Below, piece after piece: positions 16,340-24,260 of a DNA stretch of 64,000 nucleotides. How positions within the stretch are numbered: the stretch's first letter is position 1; every line of letters starts with the position of its first letter. The notes below the pieces were generated by a model. The model saw nothing but the letters and a program-made list of their open reading frames with translations. It was not told where the DNA came from and made no database searches. The translations under genes and the position numbers were made by a program. The stretch comes from JAPWJZ01 sp964575605 (GTDB lineage Bacteria > Pseudomonadota > Alphaproteobacteria > Micavibrionales > UBA2020): assembly GCA_964575605.1 (NCBI GenBank), contig CAZNRN010000012.1, positions 37,129 to 101,128 of the forward strand. Direction: 5' to 3'.

Positions 16340-18253
16340 ATGGCAACTCCGCTCCTTGATAAGGTCAATTATCCGAACGACCTGCGTCAACTGGACAAGA
16401 AAGACCTGCCCCAGCTTGCTGCCGAACTGCGGCAGGAGATGATTGATGCCGTCGCCGTCACGGGCGGGCATTTGGGCGCTGGCCTTGGTGTGGTCGAGCT
16501 GACGACAGCCATCCACTATGTTTTCAACACACCCGAAGACCGCCTGATCTGGGATGTTGGACATCAAGCCTATCCGCATAAAATTCTCACCGGCCGCCGC
16601 GACCGCATCAAGACACTGCGTCAGGGCGGCGGTCTTTCGGGCTTCACCAAGCGTTCCGAGAGCGAATACGACCCCTTCGGCGCCGCCCATAGCTCGACGT
16701 CGATTTCTGCCGGACTCGGCATGGCGGTCGCGCGCGATTTTGATAAAGGCGACAACAAGATCATCTGCGTCATCGGCGATGGCGCGATGTCGGCCGGTAT
16801 GGCCTACGAAGCTATGAACAATGCCGGCGCGCTGAAAAGCCGCCTCGTCGTTATCCTGAACGACAATGACATGTCTATTGCGCCGCCTGTGGGCGCGATG
16901 AGCGCTTACCTCTCCCGCCTGATTTCGTCGAAGCCTTACTTAAGCATGCGCGAAATCGGCAAGAAGATGACGGGCAGGCTACCGCCGCTGATGAAAACCG
17001 CCGCCAAGCGCGCCGAGGAATATGCGCGCGGCATGATGACGGGCGGCACATTGTTCGAAGAACTCGGTTTCTATTATGTGGGCCCGATTGACGGCCACAA
17101 CCTCGACCACCTGCTGCCCGTACTTGAAAACGTGCGCGACAGTATTTATGAAGGCCCGATCCTCGTCCACGTGGTAACCAAAAAAGGCAAAGGCTACCCG
17201 CCTGCTGAAACCGCCGCCGACAAGATGCACGGCGTCGCGAAATTCGACGTGCTGACCGGCGCGCAGGCCAAGCCTAAAACCACGTTGCCCAGCTATACCA
17301 AGGTTTTCGCGCAGAGCCTGATCGAAGAAGCAAAGCGCGACCCGAAAATCGTCGCGGTGACCGCGGCCATGCCCTCGGGCACCGGTCTTGACCTGTTCGA
17401 AAAAGCCTTCCCCGACCGTATGTTCGACGTCGGCATCGCCGAGCAGCATGCGGTGACTTTCGCGGCCGGCCTTGCCACCGAAGGCTATCGCCCCTTCGTC
17501 ACCATCTATTCGACTTTCCTGCAGCGCGCCTATGACCAGGTTGTGCATGATGTCGCCATACAGAACCTGCCGGTGCGTTTCGCCATGGACCGTGCGGGCC
17601 TTGTCGGCGCCGATGGCGCGACGCATGCGGGATCCTTTGATATCGCCTACCTCGGTTGCCTGCCCAATATGGTGCTGATGGCAGCTGCGGATGAAGTCGA
17701 GTTGCAGCATATGACCGCGACCGCTGCTGCCTATGACTCTGGCCCCATCGCCTTCCGTTATCCGCGTGGCGAGGGCATCGGGCTCGAACTACTGCCGCAC
17801 GGCATTCCACTTGAAATCGGCAAGGGCCGCGTCATGAAGCAGGGCACGAAAATCGCGCTGCTCAGCTACGGAACACGCTTGCAGGAATGCCTTGCCGCTG
17901 CGCAGCAGCTGGAAGCCATGGGCCTGTCGACAACCGTCGCTGACGCCCGTTTCGCTAAACCGCTGGACGCCGACCTGATTGGCCGCCTCGCCCGCAACCA
18001 CGAAGTCGTGGTGACGGTGGAGGAGGGTTCAATCTGTGGCTTTGGTGCCTTGGTCCTGCAACATCTTGCGCAAACCGGCGCGCTGGACGCAGGCCTGAAA
18101 ATCCGCACCATGACCCTGCCCGATATCTTCATCGACCACGACACGCCGCAAAAGCAGTATGACCTGGCCGAACTGAACGCGCGCCATGTTGTGTCACAGG
18201 CCGTACAGGCGCTAGGCACTGGCGCTGCTTTGCCCTCGGCGCTGAAAGCCTGA
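16340..18253 (+). CDS. dxs: 1-deoxy-D-xylulose-5-phosphate synthase
   Basis: Thiamine diphosphate enzyme of 637 residues that makes DXP from pyruvate and glyceraldehyde 3-phosphate, the entry step of the MEP pathway. Seen: WDVGHQAYPHKILTGRRD, the ThDP/Mg motif GDGAMSAGMAYEAMNNAG, and the transketolase domain with FDVGIAEQHAVTFAAGLA. The ATG at 16340 follows AAAGGA; the frame is open from 16310 but that start lacks a ribosome site. Its stop codon overlaps the tlyA start (TGATG). Confidence 0.97.
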   Translation: MATPLLDKVNYPNDLRQLDKKDLPQLAAELRQEMIDAVAVTGGHLGAGLGVVELTTAIHYVFNTPEDRLIWDVGHQAYPHKILTGRRDRIKTLRQGGGLSGFTKRSESEYDPFGAAHSSTSISAGLGMAVARDFDKGDNKIICVIGDGAMSAGMAYEAMNNAGALKSRLVVILNDNDMSIAPPVGAMSAYLSRLISSKPYLSMREIGKKMTGRLPPLMKTAAKRAEEYARGMMTGGTLFEELGFYYVGPIDGHNLDHLLPVLENVRDSIYEGPILVHVVTKKGKGYPPAETAADKMHGVAKFDVLTGAQAKPKTTLPSYTKVFAQSLIEEAKRDPKIVAVTAAMPSGTGLDLFEKAFPDRMFDVGIAEQHAVTFAAGLATEGYRPFVTIYSTFLQRAYDQVVHDVAIQNLPVRFAMDRAGLVGADGATHAGSFDIAYLGCLPNMVLMAAADEVELQHMTATAAAYDSGPIAFRYPRGEGIGLELLPHGIPLEIGKGRVMKQGTKIALLSYGTRLQECLAAAQQLEAMGLSTTVADARFAKPLDADLIGRLARNHEVVVTVEEGSICGFGALVLQHLAQTGALDAGLKIRTMTLPDIFIDHDTPQKQYDLAELNARHVVSQAVQALGTGAALPSALKA

Positions 18254-18993
18254 TGGGCGATAAGAAGCGCATCGACCTCATCCTTGTCGAAAAAGGACTC
18301 GCGCCCAGCCGTGCGCGCGCGCAGGAACTTGTGAAAAACGGCCTTGTCAAAGCCAATAACCTCCCTGTGTCAAAACCTTCTTCCGAATTCGACCCCTCCA
18401 CGGATATTGCCGTCAGCGGCGATGTGCACAGCTGGGTCAGCCGTGGCGGGCAAAAACTTGATCATGCGCTACAGGAATTCAGTATCGCAGTCGGGGGCAA
18501 GACCTGCCTCGACCTTGGCGCTTCTACCGGCGGTTTCACGGATGTGCTGCTGCACCATGGCGCCAGAAAAGTTTACGCCGTTGATGTGGGGCATGGCCAA
18601 CTTGCTGAAAAGCTGAAATCGGATACGCGGGTCGTGAATATCGAAGGTATGCACGCCAAAGACCTTGATGCCAAAAGTATACCCGAGCGCGTTGACATTA
18701 TAGTGATCGACGTCAGTTTTATCGGTCTCTCTAAAGTCCTGCCTTTCGCGGCCGCCCTTGCGGCGAAGGAGTGCGACCTCGTCTGCCTTGTGAAGCCGCA
18801 GTTCGAAGTCGGCCGCGAAAACATCGGCAGGGGCGGCATCGTGCGCGATGATGCTATGCAGCGTAAAGCCTGCACGGATGTTCAAGCCTTCATCGAATCG
18901 ACCCTGAAGTGGGACGTGAAAGGGATCATCAAAAGTCCGATTGACGGCGGGGACGGGAACCGCGAGTTCCTGCTTGCGGCCTCCAACTACTAG
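18253..18993 (+). CDS. tlyA: TlyA family rRNA 2'-O-methyltransferase
   Basis: Protein of 246 residues with an N-terminal S4 RNA-binding domain (KKRIDLILVEKGLAPSRARA, residues 4-60) and an RrmJ/FtsJ-type methyltransferase domain (CLDLGASTGGFTDVLL is the SAM site; VDIIVIDVSFIGLSK follows). TlyA proteins methylate cytidine ribose in rRNA; some homologues are described as haemolysins. It overlaps the dxs stop by one base and ends the xseB-ispA-dxs-tlyA group. Confidence 0.92.
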   Translation: MGDKKRIDLILVEKGLAPSRARAQELVKNGLVKANNLPVSKPSSEFDPSTDIAVSGDVHSWVSRGGQKLDHALQEFSIAVGGKTCLDLGASTGGFTDVLLHHGARKVYAVDVGHGQLAEKLKSDTRVVNIEGMHAKDLDAKSIPERVDIIVIDVSFIGLSKVLPFAAALAAKECDLVCLVKPQFEVGRENIGRGGIVRDDAMQRKACTDVQAFIESTLKWDVKGIIKSPIDGGDGNREFLLAASNY

Positions 18994-19065
18994 AAAATCA
19001 TTGCATTTTAAGAGCTTAGGGCAGCTATTGCCCGTTCCTGCAAAGCTGTTTATTGTCATAAGCAT

Positions 19066-20154
19066 ATGACAGACAAGCATGATCGCGATAAACCTGCGCC
19101 GGAACAGGCGCCGGCAAACAACACGCCCTCAGTGGCGACGCCATGGCTTGCGCGCGTGAAATCGCGCGTCAAAAAAATCGTCGATACTGTCGATGACCGT
19201 TGCGCACAGCTGCGGCACGGTTCGCACAGCGACCATCGCCGCGCCATCATCGCGCGCCTGAAAGAACTGCCGGGCGGCGAGGCCATGCTGCTTTCCGCTA
19301 AAAAGCACGGTGTGAAGATTTCCGTCGTCTCGCTGCGCCGGAACAAGGGCAGCAAGGGGAAATTCACCCGCAGCAGCAGCGGCGCTCGCATCCGTGTCAG
19401 CAATACAGGCTCAGGCGCGCGCATGGCGACGACGCTCTGGCACGAACTACGCCATATGCAGCAGCATATCGAGCGGGGAGATATGACGGGCGGCGTTACA
19501 CGTGTGCTTGATACGCGCGCGCAGCACATGATTTCATTGATGATCGAGGCCGACGCCTATACTGCGCAGATGCTGATGGGCCTGCGCCAGAAGAAAGCCG
19601 GCAACCCCGAATATTATGACGCGCTGATGGAACGTAAATCACCCGCCTTCATCTCTATCAAAAAATTCCTAAAAAAAACGCCTTACGAAACCGTGCAGGA
19701 CGAAAAGGCCTTTGCGCGCGCGCTGTTCACTGAAATGATGCTGACCGGCCTTCCGGCCTATCACGCCAAATATCTAGATGCCTATGCGAAAGCTTTCGAA
19801 AGCGCCAAAACTGCGGAAGAATTCAGGGCGCAGATGAGTGGGCGTAAACCACCGCCCGACTTTGCGCCGTCAAAATCGCTGCATGATATTTATGGCGTCA
19901 CAGCACCTCCTGATTTGCGCCGCATCGCAGCTTCGTTCCTTTCTGCACAAGACAAGGCTTTGCGCAGGGTCATCGGTAAGGTCGATGATACGACCCGGAA
20001 TGCTGCAATGATCAGCGAAACGGATTTTCAGCAGGCAAAGGCGGAAATTGTCCGCGAATCAAAAAGACTCGCAAAATCCTTCAGAAAAAATGCCGCGCCA
20101 ACTTCCCCACAGAAACACGATATACTGCGTACAGCAGCAATAAAGCCGTTTTAA
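19066..20154 (+). CDS. Putative zinc metallopeptidase-like protein (DUF6782-like)
   Basis: Protein of 362 residues with no signal peptide. It has a HEXXH zinc motif, HELRH at 126-130 within LWHELRHMQQHIERGD, and a likely third ligand Glu in MIEADAYTAQML near 161, the gluzincin pattern. I recall a DUF6782 putative metallopeptidase family of this kind but cannot confirm membership. The C-terminal 150 residues are helical and Lys-rich. It ends overlapping the convergent gene at 20151 by 4 bp. Substrate unknown. Confidence 0.75.
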   Translation: MTDKHDRDKPAPEQAPANNTPSVATPWLARVKSRVKKIVDTVDDRCAQLRHGSHSDHRRAIIARLKELPGGEAMLLSAKKHGVKISVVSLRRNKGSKGKFTRSSSGARIRVSNTGSGARMATTLWHELRHMQQHIERGDMTGGVTRVLDTRAQHMISLMIEADAYTAQMLMGLRQKKAGNPEYYDALMERKSPAFISIKKFLKKTPYETVQDEKAFARALFTEMMLTGLPAYHAKYLDAYAKAFESAKTAEEFRAQMSGRKPPPDFAPSKSLHDIYGVTAPPDLRRIAASFLSAQDKALRRVIGKVDDTTRNAAMISETDFQQAKAEIVRESKRLAKSFRKNAAPTSPQKHDILRTAAIKPF

Positions 20155-20987
20155 ACCGTCCCCCGCGCCAGAGATGTATTAACCGCGGCAACCGTCGCCT
20201 CTGCTATCGCCTCGAACAATTTGTCCGAAACTTCCTCGTAAAGCGCTTGCTGGTCAGGGTCAAAGGCCAGGTCATTCCACCCGCTGTTGCCGCCAAAGAC
20301 GAAAGCAGTTTGTACTGCGTCCAACACTGCAACAGCACCCTTTTGCAAAAAGCCCTCGGGCGCAATATCGCGCGAGAAAGCATGCAGGAACTGTCCGTTG
20401 GACGACAGCGTTTCAATGGCGCGCGAGAAATATTCGCTATAGGGGTCCAATTGTTCATGCACCGTGGCAAAAGCCAGCACCTCGCGCAAAGTGGCGAAAA
20501 GCACGGCATGCGCCCGCGGTAGGGCATCGGGCAAGACAGGCGGTGAGGCAGGCCCCTGCCCGATGCGGCCGTAAGACATCTGCCAGACACGGCCGCCTTC
20601 AGCATTCTGGTCGCCCAGCGCCATTTTCTGCGCCCAATAACGGCTGCGCCCTTCCGGGCGCAGCTCCTCGATCGTCCAGATCTTGCCACCGCCGGCATAG
20701 GCCGCCGATTTGCGGTCGGAAATATTCGGACGGTTGGCGGGATCGCAGATCAGCCTTAAGCCCGCAGCGCCGCCTTTTTTAATCAGTGGAAACCAGTCGT
20801 CGGGAGATGGGGTAAGTGCGGTTTCGACGGGAGTCGGCGAAGTCGGGTTTTTAACCTCAAAAAACCTCACAAATTCGCAGAACTGGCAGGTGGAATTGCG
20901 GCTGAAATAATCAACAGTACCCAGCCCCTGCAAAAATGCATTGCCGTGGCAGACCAGTGCGGCCATTTGGGCGACGGGGCCGTTCAT
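20151..20987 (-). CDS. Protein of unknown function
   Basis: Protein of 278 residues with no family I recognise. The N-terminal 40 residues hold a CxxC pair (STCQFCEFVRF) and Cys13. The middle is Pro-rich with a mixed alpha/beta pattern, and the C-terminal 120 residues are predicted helical. No signal peptide or membrane segment. It lies 7 bp downstream of the isovaleryl-CoA dehydrogenase stop region on the same strand, so it is probably co-transcribed with it. Confidence 0.7.
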   Translation of the reverse strand: MNGPVAQMAALVCHGNAFLQGLGTVDYFSRNSTCQFCEFVRFFEVKNPTSPTPVETALTPSPDDWFPLIKKGGAAGLRLICDPANRPNISDRKSAAYAGGGKIWTIEELRPEGRSRYWAQKMALGDQNAEGGRVWQMSYGRIGQGPASPPVLPDALPRAHAVLFATLREVLAFATVHEQLDPYSEYFSRAIETLSSNGQFLHAFSRDIAPEGFLQKGAVAVLDAVQTAFVFGGNSGWNDLAFDPDQQALYEEVSDKLFEAIAEATVAAVNTSLARGTV

Positions 20988-20994
20988 GGGGGCG

Positions 20995-22224
20995 TCAGGT
21001 GGTTTCCTTGAACAATTCGCGGCCGATCAGCATGCGGCGGATTTCGCTCGTGCCGGCGCCGATCTCGTAAAGCTTGGCGTCGCGCAGGAAACGGCCGGTA
21101 GGAAAATCGTTGATGTACCCGTTACCGCCAAGCGTCTGGATAGCTTCCAGCGCCATCCACGTCGCCTTTTCAGCGGCATAGAGGATTGCGCCGGCGGCAT
21201 CCTTGCGGGTGATTTCCTTGCGGTCGCAGGCCTTGCCCACGGCATAGACGTAGGAGCGCGAGGTATTCAGCGCGACATACATATCCGCCATCTTGCCCTG
21301 CATCAGCTGGAATTCGCCAATGCTCTGCCCGAACTGCTTGCGCTCGTGCACATAGGGGATGACCACATCCATGCAGGCTTGCATGATGCCGATGGGGCCG
21401 GCGGCCAGTACCGCGCGTTCGTAATCCAGGCCACTCATTAAAACGTTCACGCCCTTGCCGACCTGGCCAAGCACGTTTTCTTCCGGCACTTCGCAATCCT
21501 GGAAGACCAGCTCGCAGGTGTTCGACCCGCGCATGCCGAGCTTGTCCAGCTTCTGCGCTGTCGAAAACCCCTTGAACCCGCGCTCGATAATAAACGCCGT
21601 GATGCCTTTTGCATTGGCGGCGGGATCGGTCTTGGCATAGACAACCAAAGTATGCGCGTCGGGCCCGTTGGTGATCCACATCTTGTTGCCGTTCAGGACG
21701 TAGCGGTCGCCCTTTTTCTCGGCCTTCAGCTTCATCGATACGACGTCGGAACCGGCACCCGGCTCGCTCATCGCCAGCGCGCCGATCTTTTTGCCGGCGC
21801 AAAGGTCGGGGAGGTATTTTTTCTTCTGCGCTTCCGACCCGTTCAGGCTGATCTGGTTGACGCAGAGGTTCGAAAACGCACCATAGGAAAGGCCGATGCT
21901 GGCCGAAGCGCGGCTGATTTCTTCCATCGCCACGATATGCTCGATATAGCCAAGCCCCGTGCCGCCGTATTCTTCGGCAACCGTCATGCCCAACAGTCCG
22001 AGCGCGCCCATTTCCGGCCACAGCTCGTTCGGGAACTCGTTGTTGTGGTCAACGTCGGCCGCGATGGGTGCGATGCGGTCCTGGGCGAATTTGCGTACGG
22101 AATCGCGAATGGCTTCGGCGTTCTCGCCCAAGTCGAATTTCAGCGAGGGATAATCCAGCGCCTTGGGGACGTATGATTCTTTTTTGCTCATCTGGGGCTC
22201 TTTTTTCTGTGCCGAAACGGACAT
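20995..22224 (-). CDS. ivd: Isovaleryl-CoA dehydrogenase
   Basis: FAD enzyme of 409 residues that oxidises isovaleryl-CoA to 3-methylcrotonyl-CoA in leucine breakdown. It resembles mitochondrial IVD closely: the catalytic-base segment SGLDYERAVLAAGP, then QFGQSIGEFQLMQGKMADMY and GGNGYINDFPTGRFLRDAK near the C-terminus. The first ATG (22224) has GAGG upstream; a second ATG at 22191 is also possible. Methylcrotonyl-CoA carboxylase genes, usually beside ivd, are not in this window. Confidence 0.93.
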   Translation of the reverse strand: MSVSAQKKEPQMSKKESYVPKALDYPSLKFDLGENAEAIRDSVRKFAQDRIAPIAADVDHNNEFPNELWPEMGALGLLGMTVAEEYGGTGLGYIEHIVAMEEISRASASIGLSYGAFSNLCVNQISLNGSEAQKKKYLPDLCAGKKIGALAMSEPGAGSDVVSMKLKAEKKGDRYVLNGNKMWITNGPDAHTLVVYAKTDPAANAKGITAFIIERGFKGFSTAQKLDKLGMRGSNTCELVFQDCEVPEENVLGQVGKGVNVLMSGLDYERAVLAAGPIGIMQACMDVVIPYVHERKQFGQSIGEFQLMQGKMADMYVALNTSRSYVYAVGKACDRKEITRKDAAGAILYAAEKATWMALEAIQTLGGNGYINDFPTGRFLRDAKLYEIGAGTSEIRRMLIGRELFKETT

Positions 22225-22300
22225 GGGAAACCTCGTGGAAATGACTGCCTTACCTTACCCAAAAGAGGGGGTGAGGGCGATATGCCATTTGTTTACGGAA

Positions 22301-22729
22301 TCATTTGCGCAAGTGCAAGGGGCCGCTGAGCTTCAACGGCGCTTCAAGGCCGGTCGAATACTGGATGATGGCGGTTTCGGCTTCCCGCCTCAAGGCTTCC
22401 TCGGCGCGGTGTTCTTCCTCGCGCGCGCGTTTAGCGGCGGCCGAGGTAAAGAGGTCGCAAATGCTGGAGAAATTCTGCAGCCCCGCCTGTTCAAAGGCTG
22501 TAAAGCCGTGCGGATCGCGGTGAGACATGTCTGCTCCTTTATCCAGCAGCAGCTTCACAATGTGCTCCTGCGCATACATGGCGGCGTGGAATAGAGGGGT
22601 TTGTCCCAGTGCGCTGACAAGGTCGCGTGCCGCCGGGAAAGCATCGAGGATTTTTTCGACATAGCCGAAATCGCCTGTTTCACAGGCGTCGAAGAATTCG
22701 TCCATTTGCTTGTCGGTCAGTGCGGGCAT
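22301..22729 (-). CDS. Small ankyrin-repeat protein
   Basis: Protein of 142 residues with about two or three ankyrin repeats, clearest at residues 40-75 (GQTPLFHAAMYAQEHIV, then KLLLDKGADMSHRDPHG). The C-terminal 60 residues are charged and helical (RAREEEHRAEEALRREAE), possibly coiled coil. No signal peptide. Probably a protein-binding protein of unknown partner. A second protein of similar design is encoded at 61934. Confidence 0.85.
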   Translation of the reverse strand: MPALTDKQMDEFFDACETGDFGYVEKILDAFPAARDLVSALGQTPLFHAAMYAQEHIVKLLLDKGADMSHRDPHGFTAFEQAGLQNFSSICDLFTSAAAKRAREEEHRAEEALRREAETAIIQYSTGLEAPLKLSGPLHLRK

Positions 22730-22813
22730 GGGGTGGCGTTCCTAAAGCAAAAAGTATAAGGGAGTCATTATGTTTATGTCTATTCAAAATATAAATAGCT
22801 AATTAAATCAATG

Positions 22814-24247
22814 CTATAAAAGAAGCAAGGTGGCCAATCCCAAAAAAGCCATAAAGCCCACCACGTCCGTTACAGTCGTCAGCAGGACGCCGGATGATGG
22901 CGCCGGATCCAATCCGAAACGCGCCAGCGCCACCGGAATCAGCGCGCCGAACAATCCCGCAGCGACAAGATTGATGACCATGGCGGCTGCGATCACGATG
23001 CCGAGATATGTGTCCGAATACCACCAGGCAACCGAGGCGCCGAGAATAACGGCGAAGAGCAGCCCGTTGACGAGGCCGACCGTGCATTCCTTGCCAATCA
23101 CGCGCCACGCATTGGCGGCGGAAACTTCCTTTGTTGCCAGCGCGCGGATAAGGACGGCCAGCGCCTGTGTGCCTGCGTTGCCGCCCATAGACGCGACGAT
23201 GGGCATCAAAATCGCAAGCGCGACGATTTTTTCGATCGAATGCTCGAATATGCCTATAACAAAGGAGGCAAGGAAAGCGGTGCCGAGGTTTATCACCAGC
23301 CACCACGAGCGCGACTTGGCGGTCGAGAACATCGAACGGTTGATGTCTGAATCGCTCACGCCGCCGAGCTTCAGGAAGTCTGCTTCCGCCTCTTCGTCGA
23401 TGACGTCAACCACGTCGTCGATGGTAATCACGCCGACCAGCCGGTTTTCGGCGTCAACGACTGGCGCGGACAAAAGGTCCTTGCGGCGGAAGAGGTGTGC
23501 AATCTGGCCCGATTCCATGTCGAGCGGCACAGTTACATGCTCCTCGTTCACCAGCGTATCGACCTTGGTCGCGCGTTGCGCGCAAACCAGTCTTGCTAAT
23601 GTAACTGAACCAATAAAACGATGGCGCGGGTCGACGATAAAGATATCGTAAAACTTTTCAGGCAGGGCTTCGGCTGCTGCGCGCATATAGTCGACAATCT
23701 TGCCTACCGTCCAGAATTGCGGGATGGCGACGAATTCGCGCTGCATCAGGCGGCCTGCGCTGCCTTCTTCGAAGGTCAGGCCTTCCTCCACCGCGGCGCG
23801 CACCTTGCGTGACAGGTGGCGCATGATGTCCGCGCGCCTGTCGTCGCCGAGGTCGTCGATCAGACGGATAGCGTCGTCGCTTTCCAGTTCGTTGACGATC
23901 GACGCGACATGTTGCCCCGGCATATTCTGCAACAGGTTGTTCAGCAGTTCATGGTCGAAGTAGGTGAAGGTCTCGGGAGGGATGACGGACTCCAGGATTT
24001 CCACCAGCTGCAGGCGGTCTTCGGGGCTGACCTTGGTCAATAGTTCGGCGGCGTCCGGCGCCGACAGGTCACGGCACAGTTCCTGGATGCGGTCGGTATA
24101 GTTGTGGCCGAGAAGCTCAAGAATCTCTTTAATAAACTCGTCAGTCAGGCCGATGGTATGCTCGTCGGATGCGTCGGGCTGCTGGTCGGGCGGGCCGTCC
24201 AGCGTCACGCCGTCCTCCGGCTTTCTGTCTTCCCGCTCGTCGTCCAT
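22814..24247 (-). CDS. mgtE: Magnesium transporter MgtE
   Basis: Inner-membrane Mg2+ channel of 477 residues. An acidic N-terminus is followed by the MgtE N domain (residues 40-150), two CBS domains (about 155-290; ITIDDVVDVIDEEAEADFLK marks the end) and five transmembrane helices from about 310. The signature PIVASMGGNAGTQALAV lies in the membrane part. It is 13 bp downstream of maeB on the same strand. I see no magnesium-sensing leader in that short gap. Confidence 0.96.
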   Translation of the reverse strand: MDDEREDRKPEDGVTLDGPPDQQPDASDEHTIGLTDEFIKEILELLGHNYTDRIQELCRDLSAPDAAELLTKVSPEDRLQLVEILESVIPPETFTYFDHELLNNLLQNMPGQHVASIVNELESDDAIRLIDDLGDDRRADIMRHLSRKVRAAVEEGLTFEEGSAGRLMQREFVAIPQFWTVGKIVDYMRAAAEALPEKFYDIFIVDPRHRFIGSVTLARLVCAQRATKVDTLVNEEHVTVPLDMESGQIAHLFRRKDLLSAPVVDAENRLVGVITIDDVVDVIDEEAEADFLKLGGVSDSDINRSMFSTAKSRSWWLVINLGTAFLASFVIGIFEHSIEKIVALAILMPIVASMGGNAGTQALAVLIRALATKEVSAANAWRVIGKECTVGLVNGLLFAVILGASVAWWYSDTYLGIVIAAAMVINLVAAGLFGALIPVALARFGLDPAPSSGVLLTTVTDVVGFMAFLGLATLLLL

Positions 24248-24260
24248 AGTAGCCTTGTCT

